Positions 1 through 11,814 of a stretch of 64,000 bases of DNA are shown here, in pieces. Origin of the DNA: Euryodendron excelsum (Eukaryota; Streptophyta; Magnoliopsida; Ericales; Pentaphylacaceae); the NCBI GenBank assembly GCA_033060915.1, contig CM065388.1, positions 33,070,501-33,134,500 on the forward strand. Direction: 5' to 3'. A model generated the notes under the pieces. It searched no databases. It had not been told where the DNA came from and saw only the letters and a program-made list of their open reading frames with translations. The translations under genes were made by a program, and so were the position numbers. Each line of letters starts with the position of its first letter. The stretch's first letter is position 1.

Positions 1-77
1 ACGTCGGGTGCTCGCCGAAAATCTTCATTGTCGCCGGATTCTCGCCTTAAACTTGTTTCTCGTTGGAGAACCCAAAG
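1..77 (+). pseudogene. End of upstream exon of the antisense gene, element C (partial)
   Basis: The first 77 bases match the end of the candidate exon beside the 3' LTR in A (37761 onward) and B (63196 onward). All three share a TTGGAGAAC-like stretch and end at a GT donor: here CAAAG followed by GTTAG, in A and B CAAGAG followed by GTGAGT. The rest of the exon lies before the window. Whether it codes or is untranslated is open. Confidence 0.45.
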
Positions 78-824
78 GTTAGTTTTCTAGAGATTTTGTT
101 GATTTTGATGCATATGTTTCTGTTTTTTGCAAATGATCAGTGTAAATCTATGCTTTAGGATGTTTAGAACACAATGGGTGGATTGTTTTTGCAATTTGGT
201 GAAGATTTGAGTGTGTTTGGAGTGATTTTGCATGTGTATGAAAATGGGTTTCTCGCAGGGTTGGGAAAATCGTTCTTACAAGCTCAGGTATTGTGTGTTT
301 GGGTGTATTTTTGTACTAGGGACCTTAGAAAAAAGTGTAGAACAACCATATGAAGTTTCGTAATTTTATGAAAAATTTTGAATTTTTTAATTTTTAGAAA
401 TTACAAAAAATGCAAAAAATTGAGAAAAATTAGAAAATAGATTGTTGTTGAAGGTTGAAAAATTATAGGACACTTTTGAAAAATTGGGTGATATTCTCGA
501 ATGTTTTAGAAATTTTAGTGGAATTTTTGGAAACGAAGATGAAACCGAAAAATTTGGAAAGACTGAAAAATGGGTTTAAAAATTATGTTTGGGAAAAAGA
601 TGTGTATTATGCAGGATGTGATTGTTTTGATTGACATTGTTGAAGGTTTGAGGTGTCTCGGACTGTGCTTTGTGGCTTGTTGAACTTTCATGGAGTGACT
701 TTTTAAGGCGAAACCCTGCCGAAGTTTTTTTTTTTTTTTAAATAGTTGAGCCTTTAAAAATTAAGCATCTAACTTTACAAAGAATTTTTTGAAAAAGCAA
801 AAATTTTTTTTTTGAGAATTAGGC

Positions 825-2020
825 TTGTAAAGGTGAAAGCCCAAAGAAACCGAAATTTTAGAAACTTTTGAGGAGTAGGGTTTTCGAAGGAGAAAACCCG
901 AGAAAACCAATTTTAGAGAAATCATAGAAACCTTTTGAACACAGCTTTTGAAGCAGAGAGCCCGGGAAACCGGCTTGAAATTTAGAAGCCAAGATTTTTT
1001 AGGAAAAAGCTAGAAAAACCGTGAAAAACTTTCGAATGGGGCTTTTAAGGAGAAAGCCTGAGAAACCAGTTTGAAATTTAGAAGTCAAGCTTTTTAAGAA
1101 AAAAGCCATAGAAAACTTTGAAGCAGGGTTTTTGAAGGGAAAGCCTGAGAAACCGGTTTGGAAATTGGAAATGAGGCTTTTGAGGAACAAGCTCAGAAAC
1201 CATTTGAAAACATTTAGAAACAGGGCTTTAGAGAAGAAAGCCTAGGAAACCGGTTTGAAATTTAGAAGCCAAGCTTTTTGAGAGAAAAGCTTGAAAAACC
1301 ATTAGAGAATATTTAGAAACAGGGCTTTTGAAGGAGAAAACCTGGCAACAAACTTTTTGACGAAAAGCTTGGAAACCGTTAGAAAAACTTTGAAATTGGA
1401 CTTTTGAGGAAAAGCCTAAAAACCGTTGGACGATCTTGAAACAAGGCTTTTGAGGGGAAAACCCAGGAAACCAGTTTGAAATTTAGAAACCAAAGTTTTT
1501 GAGGAAAAAGCTACAAAAGCTGCTGAAAACTTTGGAACGGGGCTTTTGAGGGGAAAGCCTGAGAAACCGGTTGGAAAATTTTGAAATGAGGCTTTTTGAG
1601 GAAAAAGCTCAGAAAATTGTTAGAAAACATTTTCAAACAGGGCTTTTGAGGAGAAAATCCTGAGAAACCGGTTTTCAAATCTTTGAAACCCAGGCTTTTG
1701 AGTGGAAAGCCCAAGGAACAGTTTTGAAAATCTTTGAAACCAGGGCTTTTGAGGGGAAAGCCTGGGAAACCATTTTGAAAATTAGAAACAAACTTTGAAA
1801 TAGGGATTTTGAAGGGAAAGCCCGAGAAACCATTTTGAAAATTTTGACATTCGACTTTTTGTGGGGAAAAGCTCGAAACCCATTGAAAACTTCGAAACAA
1901 GGCTTTTGAGGGGAAAGCCTAAGAAACCGGTTAGAAAATTTCAGAATGAGACTTTTTGAGGAAAAAGCTCGGAAAACCATTAGAAAAACATTTAGAAATA
2001 GGGCCTTTGATGAGAGAGTT
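825..2020 (+). repeat. Tandem mini-hairpin array (about 25 units)
   Basis: About 25 units at 45-60 base spacing each contain an inverted repeat of the form GGCTTTT-GAGG-AAAGCC or AAGCTTTTT-GAGG-AAAAAGCTT, joined by GAAACCGGTTTGAAA-like linkers. Clear examples begin near 880, 1039, 1270, 1540, 1588, 1742, 1899 and 1948. The array lies in the putative intron and has no equivalent at this size in A or B. Confidence 0.8.
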
Positions 2021-2094
2021 TGGAACACTGGTTTGAAATTTCGAAATGGGACTTGGATGGGACCTTAGCCCCCCCTTTTTTTTCTTTTTTATTC

Positions 2095-2100
<6 letters not shown>

Positions 2101-2132
<32 letters not shown>
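2101..2132 (+). repeat. (CT)16 microsatellite
   Basis: Sixteen uninterrupted CT units lie within a longer pyrimidine tract (about 2070-2170), which could serve as the polypyrimidine tract of the putative intron. Confidence 0.95.
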
Positions 2133-2135
<3 letters not shown>

Positions 2136-2221
2136 TCTCTACCTTTTCTTTTCTTTTTTTTTTTTTGACATATTTATCTTTTTACTTTTTATACATATTC
2201 GGTAGCTGATCAATTTTCTAG

Positions 2222-4128
2222 GGAGGGTGGCGGCAGCAGAAGCAGTTCTGCTCAAGGTAGCAGCGTTGCATGGGGATAGTCTTCCGTTACTTTGGGTGTG
2301 CTAGCTGAGGAGGATGCCACAATCATGTCATGACTTCACGATTGGTACGACAGTTATACTGAGGAGGAGCAGCGAATCTTTTGTAAGGCTTTTGGGTATC
2401 TAGGATCACTTCTCTCTATACGGCTGGTACTGGGCATGGTCGAGGCCTCTGTTACCCTTTGGTGCCCTGAGCTATGTTTATTCTGTTTTAACGATTTTGA
2501 GATGACACCGACCCCTCACAAGTATGTGCGTTTGCTGGGTTTGAGGAGCGGTCAAGTGGGTATCGTGGGTCCAGACTTTCCTCGAGGCTTTATGTCTGTT
2601 ATTTCTGGCCAGTTGGGACTTAGGCACTAGGTTTTGGATTCAGACTCTCATCCCGCTTTTTCGGTACTGGAGGTTGGCTTTTTACTAGATCATTTTGAGT
2701 TTCACACTAGTTAGCCTACTCATCCTAGTGTTTTGCATACTTCTACGGAGTGGCCCATCGCTCGGATGAATGCACTTGCCCTGATTTTGTTGAGCCTTCT
2801 AGTGTTTCCTCGATGAGATGGTCGGGTGGATGGTTGATTCTGTTCTTTGCTGTTGTCGATCCGATAGGGATTTCTTATGCTCCATTAGTTGCGGGTGAGA
2901 CCTATGTGAGTTTTTCTCGATTTCAGAGTGGGGAGGATACTTTCTTTAGGGGGTTTCGACCCCTTTTCAATTGTGGGCTCTCAAGCATCTATTCGTTCAT
3001 CGCATTACCTGTCACATATGGTATCCAGAGGTTGGCCCTATCTGTACCTTGGTGAGGTCTCAGAAGGAGATCATTGACGGTGTGGACTGCCCTGATTCCT
3101 ATATGACATGGATGGCGTTCCTCCGAACGAGGAGATCTGATTTAGATCAATGGTTTGTGGGTTTATGTAATGTTGATTCATTGCGAGTAGGGACTTTTGG
3201 GCGGGTTTTCATCCCCTTTGTTGGCTTAAGGGGTGTTGCGCCCTTCTTTAGCATTCGAGTTCTCCGCCAGCTGGGTTGGACACAAGACATCCCGTATACT
3301 GCCATGGCGACAGGGTATCAGACTTACTTTGGCTATGAGGTATCAAGAGGTGTAGTGACTGAGTTGACAGATTGTGGCAGACTTTGGTAGCACATGATAG
3401 CTCAGATGGTCCATTTTCCTTTGTCCCAACAGCCACTACTGATTACGTCAGATGGTTTCAGATGTACGTTATGGGGGACACCACAGTCAAAGATCTTCTC
3501 TCGGAGTCTCCCTTACCTCCAATAGGATATGCTGATCTTTTGGCCATTGCTACCATCAGGGTGAGGCACCACAGGAGACTTTATCGTGCCCGATTGAGTG
3601 AGTTGGAGGCTCAACTGGAGGCTAGCAGGAGATGAGTGAGTGATTTAGAGGGGTAGTTTGAAGCGGCTCCCAGGGTGAGAGGCTGCCCTTTGGCCGACGT
3701 GTCCTGGGGACTTGGGTGCCCTCGGCAGTCTCGAGACACTTTTTTCAGTGGAGGCCGACCCACAAGATGAGTTCATAATTCTATTGAGGGATATGGTGCA
3801 CACCTATTCATGAGAGAAGGATCGCCTCCTTGATCGATGTTAGTGTCATGGGCTGAGCTAGTTATCAACTTGATCTTTCGGGGCCTCTACCATTGCTGGC
3901 CCCTCTGGAGGGAGATTGGTGATGCCACCATTTAGTGAGGTTGGTCCTTCACTTGCTGGCTCTGGTCTCGTAAGTCTCGCCACCAGGGGCTCGAATGAGC
4001 ACTCATCGGATGGGGACGTGGACCGTTACATCATGGCCCCTCATCCCCGATGTGATTCTTCTATTTTGTCTTCCTTTTCCCTTTGTAGTGTGATTGACTT
4101 GCCTCAGGTTGTCTGGGTTTTCTTCTAG
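2222..4128 (+). pseudogene. Antisense plant-mobile-domain/DUF7745-like gene of element C, degenerate
   Basis: This region is coding-like on the strand opposite to the element. Fragments at 2350-2630, 2750-3390 and 3372-3635 match, in the same order, the antisense gene of A (36727 to 35038). Shared landmarks are a DSY..EEQ motif, MTPTPHKY..LLG, WYPE, VLRQLG..QDIP, PLPPIGY and a heptad-rich end (RARLSELEAQLEASRR). The TPTPHEY..LLG motif and the domain after it resemble the plant mobile domain / DUF7745 group, which occurs both in host genes and in mobile elements; this assignment is from memory of the family and was not searched. Frameshifts and stops near 2627, 3055 and 3390 break it. The C-terminal tail (SSDGDVDRYIMAPHP, about 4000-4060) matches the acidic tail in A. 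Confidence 0.6.
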
Positions 4129-5494
4129 GATTACTTGCATTTGTAGATATTATTATATTAGCTTGATTGTCACGATATTGCTGTAACGGATCTTACCTTT
4201 CTTTTGGGACGTACCATCACCTACCTATTCTTGCACCATTTTGTTAGTTTAAACATGTATTATAGCAGGAATTATATCTATCTTAAGGTAAAGGCTACTT
4301 CCCTAGAATGGGATTATCATCAGGGGGTTCTTGACAAGGACCCGCGTTGTTCCTTCTTCTTGGCCCATTGATTTCGAAAGAATGTCTTTTCCAACGACTA
4401 TGATTTCTCCCTGTCTTTTCTTGCCATGATCTGGGAATGGTCTACCTGTTGTTTGAGATAGATCTATGAAGGAAGCAAAATTTATTATTATTATTTTTTT
4501 GTTTGCCATTTTTTCCATCGGCACCTTTGCAGGTTTTCACTGATCCTAACTCTGTCATTTTTGTGTCTCGGCATCCTTGCGGGTTTTCACCAAACCGACA
4601 TGTTTGTATCTTGCCATGCCTTCATCTTTTTACTCGCGACACTCTTTCGAGTTTTCGCCGCGCCCTTGGGGTCATGCCTGTTTTTTTTTTTTTTTTTTTG
4701 AGCAACGAGGAATTACCCTGTAATTAAGGGAGGACTTGCTCATTAGGGGTGAAGACCTAGGTATTCGGACATTCGTCCCCATTTGAAAATCGCCATCTTT
4801 CTTGTGTTGAACTCAGTTTAGATTAGGCAGTTTTTATTGATCAAAGAGGACTTTTTAAGTTAGGCTGTAATGAGGCTAGGTTATGGGGCTTTAAAAGGAA
4901 GGGTATGGAAGACCCAAAGTGCTACACTTCTTCCGGGTTTGTTACGGACCGGTGATCACTCTTTCAACATTCCTTCTCTTTGGTTTATAAAATTTTACTC
5001 ATATAGAGTTCCTTGTCTCTTTTGGTTTTGCCATAACACTGCTATTTGCATTGCGTGTTGAGTTCTCGAGGCACCTCATCATTTCATTTATTTTATTTTT
5101 TAAAATTTTTTTTGTTTCTTTTTTTTGAATAATGCATTATCTCCTCCTTTTTCAATGTATAAGGAAGCTTTCTTTCTTCCACATTCTATTTTTCTCATTT
5201 TCCTTTCCAAATTTCTTTTCACCCACTGTAGGCGCTGATCACCCGATCAGGTTTGTTGAAGAAATATAATAGGCTCAAAATGGGTTATAGTAAGGGATGT
5301 GACATACGGGGTGAAATGAATTGATGGCCTCTTATCATATCAATTTAACCTATCTAAACTTTATGAGTTCTTTCGCAAGAATTCCGATGACTCAGGAAGG
5401 GAACACCACATTTTTTCTTTCAATAAAAACTCACAAGCCTCTCTTCATTACAGCGGACTTTCTTGTTGCTCAAAAGAAAATAAGAACTTCCGAT
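4129..5494. other. Non-coding 3' spacer of element C
   Basis: This stretch lies between integrase and the antisense gene. I see no gene in it. It holds three spaced copies of a GGTTTTCACC-type unit (4515-4680), a T19 run (4681-4699) and AT-rich sequence. A and B have an equivalent spacer. Confidence 0.6.
4515..4680 (-). repeat. Three GTGAAAACC..GC units in the 3' spacer of C
   Basis: Three units (near 4519, 4569 and 4637) read CGGCACCTTTGCAGGTTTTC or close variants at 50-70 base spacing. The same unit, in element sense, occurs three times in A at 34505-34650. Confidence 0.65.
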
Positions 5495-6560
5495 TTATAC
5501 AAAGTAACGCTTGACTGCATCTGAATTTAATGGGTTGGGAAACTCTTGCCTGTCCATCTCCGCTAATATGAGTGTTTCTCCTGTCAGGACCTTCTTGACT
5601 ATAAAAGGCCCCTCGTAGTTTGGAGTAAACTTTCCTCGAGCTTTTTCTTGGTTGGAAATGATCTTTTTCAGCACTAAATCCCCTGGCTAACCTCCTTTTG
5701 TAGCATTGCGCATGGTAAATAGCGGCTAGCTGTTTCTCATCCAGTAGGCACAGTTGTGCATATCGGTCTTTAATCCATTCTGCCACCTCCAGCTAAGTCT
5801 CTATTAGTTCCCTTATGAAAGGAACTTCTATCTCGACAGGGAGCATAACTTTGTTGTCATAGACCAACTCATAAGGGGTGGCACCTATAAAGACCCTCAT
5901 TGTGGTTCGGTAGGCGATGAGTGCGAAAGAGAGTTTCTCATGCCAGTCATTGTAGTAGTCAATCATCTTTCGGAGGATTCTCTTAATGTTTTTGTTGGCG
6001 GCTTCTACTGCCCCATTCATCTGTGGCCGGTAGCTCACTGAATTTCGGTGGGCGATTTTGAAGCTTTGACACAACTAGGTCATTATGTCATTGTTCAGGT
6101 TGGTAGCATTATCAGTGATAAGTGATTTTGGAACTCCATACCAGCACATAATGTTGTTCTTGATGAATTTGTTCACTACCATTTTGGTGACATGTGCATA
6201 GGATGCGGTTTTAACCCATTTTGTGAAATAATCGATAGCAACCAAGATGAACTGGTGTCCATTTGAGGCTTTTGGGGAGATTGGGCTGACCATATCCATC
6301 CCCTATATAGAAAAATGCCTCGGGGCCGTCATTGGTTGGAGCTCGACAGATGGGGTTTTGATTATATCCCTGTGTATTTGACACTTGTGACACCGGACAA
6401 CATACCGAACACAATCTGTTTCCACGGAGATCTAATAATATCCCATCCTGAGAATCTTTTTGGAGAGGGTATGGCCATTTATGTGGGGTCCATAGGTCCA
6501 TTCATGGACTTCTCTCATGACTTCCCCCACTTTTGCTGCATCAACACACTTTAGGGGCCC
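5495..6560 (-). pseudogene. Integrase of element C, degenerate
   Basis: This is the last domain of pol. The zinc-binding N-terminus (HINGH..CHKCQ) spans about 6500-6370, followed by the catalytic core (GMDMVSP; LITDNATN; NGAVEAANKN, giving the D, D and E positions) and the C-terminal part with LCLLDEKQLAAIYHAQ. It ends in DAVKRYFV and a TAA at 5495. Stops are seen after MGYY (TGG to TAG), before GMDMV and after IMT. A deletion of a few tens of bases after RLARG, compared with A, shifts the frame and removes part of the DNA-binding end. It corresponds to 32634-33799 of element A. Confidence 0.88.
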
Positions 6561-7420
6561 TAGGGGGGACCTTTTGAAGAGCTCATTTCGAATTAGAAAA
6601 TATTGGGCCGCCATCCTCCAGATCATCTTCTTATTGCTTTGTATTGCTTGAGCAAGGAACTCTCCAGTCTGCATATATCTCTTGATGTCGTAGAACCAGG
6701 GCCGCCCATCCAGCTCGGTGGAGGTGTTAAGACAGTGAGACGGGGTATCTCGAACAAATATTTGGAGGGTAGGAATTTCGGAATCGTCATCCACTTTGAT
6801 AGCTACAGCCAAGGTGGCTAAGGCATCGTAAAACTATTTTCGGTTCAGGGAATATGGTAAAAATCTATTTTTTGAAACCTTTGACAAAGGTCCTTGATTT
6901 GCTGATGATAAGGGGAAAGTTTGTCATCCCTAGTTTGATACACCTCTATAGTTTGCTGAATCACCAGATCAGAATCCCCGAAGACCATCAATTCCTCAAT
7001 CTTCATCTCTACTGCCAATCTCAATCCCATAATGCAGACTTCATACTCAGCAATGTTATTGATGTAGAGGTCAAATTTCAGTTGAGATACAATGGGATAA
7101 TGATTGCCTTTCTCATACACTATGATTGCCCCAATTTCGGCTCCCTTTTGTTTTGAAGCACCGTCAAAATACATCTTCCATCCCAGGTCTTCTTGCTTTT
7201 TGGCCTCAGATTCGGTGTATAGGATATCTTCGTCAGGGAAATTGGGCTCCATAGGTTGGTAGTCCTTGATAGGGTTTTCTGCCAGGTAGTCTGCTATGAT
7301 TTGCCCCTTAATTGCCTTACGGGTTGTGAAGACTATATCAAATTCAACCAAAATCATGTGCCATCTAGCTACCTTGCTGGAAAGAGTGGGTTTTTTGAAT
7401 AAGTACTTAATTGGTTCCAT
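6561..7420 (-). pseudogene. Archaeal-type RNase H of element C
   Basis: A long open stretch of 191 codons (7420 to 6845) contains the second RNase H typical of the Tat lineage. The acidic residues are visible in MYFDGASK, NNIAEYEVC and VFGDSDLVI. It follows the connection from the first RNase H (ARWHMILVEFDIVF). A stop after FYHIP and a frame change follow, with the remaining linker (6812 to about 6561) leading into integrase. It is the best preserved piece of element C. Confidence 0.87.
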
Positions 7421-7425
7421 CTAGG

Positions 7426-7578
7426 TTATGAGGAATGTGGTGTGATGCAACATGTAATGCCTAAGTTGATGAGATGCCATGCCAAAGCGCAACAAGTTTT
7501 CTCCAGCATAGTGTATTTGAGCTCATAAGGTAGAAACTTTTTGCTGATAAAATAGATGGCTTGCTCCTGTCTCCCAAT
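7426..7578 (-). pseudogene. RNase H of element C, part after solo LTR D
   Basis: It reads GRQEQAIYFISKKF and LEKTCCALAW, the second half of the RT-linked RNase H. The first half is at 13311-13603; solo LTR D lies between. A frameshift follows CALAW, and a stop separates it from the archaeal-type RNase H segment. The equivalent in A is uninterrupted (31582-31884). Confidence 0.85.
7574..7578. repeat. Target site duplication of solo LTR D (CCAAT), left
   Basis: CCAAT directly before the LTR; an identical copy is at 13311-13315. Confidence 0.9.
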
Positions 7579-8399
7579 TGTCACGCCCAGATTTTTCGCA
7601 CTCGAAGAATACTCACCCAAGCGGGAAAAATGCTGTAGTCTCTCGTTAGAACTCACCCTCCTAAAAGAATGAGTGCGACTAGGTTTGAATTAAAAACAGG
7701 TTTGAATAAAGGGCCTTTGAAAAAGATTCAGAGTCGCCACCTAACTTGATTAAGGTGAGTTACGTCACCTAAAAACTAAGAATAATCCGAAGACTACACT
7801 TAGGGTTTTTGAAAAACGATTTTGAAAATATCCCCTTAAGAGAGGGTTTTTAAGGAAAACGGGTTGTTTGGCAACCTTTGAAAAACATTTAGCCCTTTTT
7901 AGAAAAATAACTCCTTTTGGTCTTTGAAATCAGTGATCCTAGGTTCGGAGGTTGGTTACATGCAGGGAAGACGCACTAAGCTATCACCCTACCCCGCCCT
8001 TTCAGTACCTATATGTCAATCTACCCTAGATTCACCTATGAGAGTCTTTAACTAACTATAGTTCAACCCTATTCACTTTAGAAAAACAATGTTTGAAAAA
8101 TATGATGCATGATATGCAAGCAATAGAAAAGAATTGAAAAATAGATTTAAAAGGAGATTGCTTTGATTTGAAAATAGATTTGAAAGAATGGAATTGAAAT
8201 TGGAAATTTTGAAAATTTGAAAATAGAAATTTGAAAATGGAAAGTTTGAAAATAGATGGGAATTTGAGATTTGAAAAGATTTTGGAAACCGCACCCATGA
8301 AGGTGGAATGGAAAGTTTGAAAAATATTGTGACCGCACCTATGAAGGTTGCCTACGTATCCCTTCGGGGGAATCAGGTCAGTCGTAGTTCGGACCGGAG

Positions 8400-10150
8400 T
8401 CCGATTGAAAATAGAAGGTTGAAGTGAAGAAGGAAATTGAATTGGAAATTGAATTTGATTTGAAATTAGAAAAGGAGATTTGAAATTGGAATTGAGAGGA
8501 TTGGACTTGCTTTGGAAAGATTGATTTTGGAAAGACTTGGTTTTGGGAAGAAGGAGGTTTAGGAAACCTAGAGTTGAGATTAAGAAAGATTGGATTGGAA
8601 TGTTGGATTTGGAAGATTTTGAAAGATTTGGAAACTTGGAATTTAGAAAAGATTTGGATTAGGAAAGTTTCGAATTAGGAAAATGTTATTTTTGGAAAGT
8701 TTTATTTTTGGAAAGTTTTAGGTTTAGGAAAGTTTCAACTTGGGGAAGTTTTGAATTAGGAAAGTTTTCAAATTAGGAGAGTTTTGAATTTAGAAATGTT
8801 TGAAAGAGGGAAGTTTTGATTTTGGAAAGTTTTGAAAACAAGGAAGTTTTGAAAATAAGAAAGTTTCGTTTTAGGAAAGGTTTGAAAAAGGAAAGTTTTC
8901 AATTTAGGAAATGTTTGAATTAAGAAAGTTTTGAGTTTAGAAAAGTCTTAGATTTGGAAAGATTTGAAGTTTAAGAAAGTTTAGAGTTTAAAAAGTTTTT
9001 AGGTTTAGAAAGATTTAACTTAAGAAGGTTTCAAATTTAGAAAGTTTAGAATTTTAGAAAGATTTGAAATTTAGAAAGTTTATGATTTAGAAAGTTTTAG
9101 AGTTTGAATTTTAGAAAGTCTTGAAATTAGGAAAGGCTTGAGTTTAGGAAAGGTTTGAAAACTTAGGTTTAAGAAGTTAAGATTTGGAAAGGGGGTTGCA
9201 TTAGGAAAAGGGTTGAATTAGGAAAGATTTGAAAGTTGAGTTTTAAAATTTAGGAAAGATTTTTATGTTCGAGTTTTGGAAACTTAAGATTTAGGAAAAC
9301 AGAAGTTTAGGAAGGACTTGAATTAGGAAAGATTTGGATTTTGAAATTTAAGGAAAGATTTAAAATTTAAGTTTAGGAAACTTATGGTTTAGGAAGGAAT
9401 TGAATTAAGAAAGGTTTGGATTAGGAAGGGATTGGATTTGGTTTCTAAAAGAGAAAGGTTGGATTTTGTTTCCAAAAACGGAGGACGGGATCTAGTTCCC
9501 TAAACGAGGAGATTTGATTTGGTTTCCTAAAGGGAAGATAGGATTTGGCAAGGATTTGGAAAGGGAGACTCTAGAAACCCTAGATTTGTAAAATTATAGT
9601 TTTGACGTAGAAAATGGGCTTTGGAAACACGTATAGTTTTGATGTAAAAAAACGAGAGATTTTGGAAACCTAGGTTTGGGGCAAGGTTTGAAAACCATGT
9701 TTTTGGAAAGAAAAATTAGGGTTTCCTAATTATGGGTTCTAGGGTTTGATTTGGGCTCTAAGAAAAAAAGATTTTTGGAAAGTGCATTTTTGGAAACGAA
9801 AGTTTTCTAGAAGGAAAATCCTAGGGAGGAGTTTTTGGAAAGTGTGTTTTTGGAAACATAGATTTTGGAAGGAAATCCTAGAGAGGAAATTTCTAGAAGG
9901 AAGATTTTGAAAAGAGAGTTTTTTAGAAAGATTTTCGGAGAGAGTTTTTAGGAAGGTGAATCTAGGGAGTGTTTTTAGAAGGTGAATTTTGAGGAGAGGA
10001 TTTTGGAGAGGAGTTGAAAAAGAGAGTTTTGAAAAATAGATTTTGGAAAGGGAGTTTTTGAAAACAATTTTGGAGAGAAGAGTTTTAGGAAAGTATGTTG
10101 AAAAAGAGATTTTTAGGAAGAGATTTTTAAGGAGAGTTTTTAGAAGGTGT
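8400..10150 (-). repeat. Short-period, C-poor block of solo LTR D (U5)
   Basis: About 1.75 kb of degenerate repeats such as TTTAGGAAAGTTTGAA. On the LTR strand the block is almost without G. It is the counterpart of 25600-26440 and 40680-42000 in element A. Confidence 0.75.
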
Positions 10151-11022
10151 AAAAATATCTCACTTTCCTAAAGCAATTCTAACCATAAGAGGGCTAGAAC
10201 CACTTTAGGAAAGCGGTTTTGAAAACAACAAGATTTGAAAATGTGGACCGTATTGGTCACTTTTAATGTAACACTTTCCTAAAGCAACCCTAGCCAAGGA
10301 AAGGCTATAATCACCCTAGGATCGTGGTTTTGAAAACAAGTTTTTGAAAAAGAGATTTTGATGTAATTTTGAAAAAAAGTTTGAAAACGTTTTGAAAAAC
10401 AACTTTGAAAATGGTTTTTGGAAGATGCAAGACTATGATATGCACAATGCAATTTGGGGTCGTGAACATACAAGGTTGAGGCTTCACCACATAATCAAGG
10501 GGGCCGGACCCACGTGGTCTTTGGTTAGACTAGAAGAAAGCCCCCGACACGGTGACTCTCCAATAGCCCAATCCTACACATGGACCGGGAATCCCCTTGT
10601 TTCAAGCATGCAAAGAAAGGGCGGGAAAAAGATGAGGGATTAAAATAGAGAAAACCCAAGTGGGTTAGGAGAGAGAAGAGAGAGGGGGGAATGCGGAAAT
10701 TTAAATAGGGAGCCTACCTTGTATCTTGTTTATTTGCGCGCCGTGCGGTCTTCAATCTTCGGTCTTCGTCTTGACCTTCGTCTTCAACCTTCAAGAGTTG
10801 TCTTCAAGCTTTGGATGGCAGCTCTTCAAGTCTTCGAAGAAGGGTTGAAGTTTGGTGTATGAGTGTATGGGGGAGTGTATGAGTCTAGGGTTTGTGTATG
10901 GTGGCTAGGCTTTGAAAAACCTAGGGAGGCTAGGGTTTTTGGAGCTGCTCCAGCTCTGTATATCGAATTGTGTGATTTCTAGGTTAAGTTTGCAGACCCT
11001 TTTCACGTTGAACGAGGCTCTG

Positions 11023-11030
11023 TATTTATA
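11023..11030 (-). promoter_or_regulatory. TATA box, solo LTR D
   Basis: TATTTATA on the plus strand is TATAAATA on the LTR strand. The GGCGCC dyads lie at 11046-11145, directly upstream in LTR orientation. Confidence 0.7.
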
Positions 11031-11814
11031 GAAGTTGGACAAGCCTGGCGCCTGTTGCAGTGGCGCCAGGGCAAAAGTTACACTAGCGCCACTAGTAGTG
11101 GCGCCAGGCCATTTTTTAGCTTGGCGCCACTACTAGTGGTGCCAGCCAATTAGGAAAGATTTAAGGTCGGCAAGCAACGTATCTTTGACTAGATTTGAGC
11201 GCCTGTACTAGTGACTACCATGCAATTTTTAGCCTGGCTTTACTAGGAGTGACTCCGGAAAGTCCGGGAATGATTTGAAGGAGATGGGGATGACCCGGAA
11301 GGCCGGAAGGGAGCAGGAACACTTAAAATAGTGTCCTGGAGGTATTTGACTCGAAAAGTGAGGATAAGATGTGTCGGAAAGGTTGACCGAGCCTTTAGGG
11401 GCAAAACGGTCAATCGGGTCGGAAAACTGCCGGGGCGAACCCGGATTGTCCCGGAAAAAGACTTGGGATCTGGAAACATTATTTAGAATATTCCCAGAGG
11501 TTGCCGGTTTGATTCCCAGAGCCGGCGTGGTCGGAAAAGGGGACCGGCCCACTAGGGGCAAAATGGTCATTTTGTACCGGGTTTGCCGGAACTGACTTGG
11601 AATGATCCGGAAAGGTAAAGGAAGGTTGAGAATACTATAAAAAGTATTCTCGGGACATTACCGGTTTGATACCCAGAACTGGTGTGGTTCCCGGGGCATT
11701 CGGATGCCTAGGGGCAAAATGGTCATCTTGACCGGAAAGTCTCGGAAAAGGTCCTAAGGGTAGTTTGGTCATTTTCCACCAAAGTGGGCTAACAACCACT
11801 GGTGTTGACCTAGG

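Larger units (their letters stand above)
78..2221 (+). other. Large putative intron of the antisense gene, element C
   Basis: This is a 2.1 kb non-coding stretch between the donor at 78 and a pyrimidine-rich region ending TTTTCTAG at 2221. Its first 500 bases match, in opposite direction, the equivalent region of A. The middle (about 825-2020) is a tandem array of mini-hairpins and the end has a (CT)16 tract. No splicing evidence is available, and the acceptor is the less certain end. Confidence 0.4.

Noticed and set aside
825..2020. CRISPR-like array of regularly spaced repeats
   Set aside because: Plant context, spacers not unique, repeats degenerate, no cas genes.
999..2028. Minus-strand ORFs of 63-129 codons rich in Phe, Ser and Lys
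   Set aside because: They are by-products of the tandem mini-hairpin array; the repeated peptides follow the DNA repeat and several frames are open at once.
2436..3635. A host gene with exons on the plus strand
   Set aside because: The same gene lies at the same place in elements A and B relative to integrase and LTR, so it belongs to the retrotransposon.
5321..5524. Plus-strand ORF overlapping the end of integrase
   Set aside because: It is a shadow of the minus-strand integrase end and its 3' flank; no match and no conservation in A.
8056..8338. Phe/Ser-rich minus-strand ORFs around 8056-8338 and similar ones at 42071, 44345, 51664 and 56825
   Set aside because: They are low-complexity readings of the short-period U5 block, open in overlapping frames.
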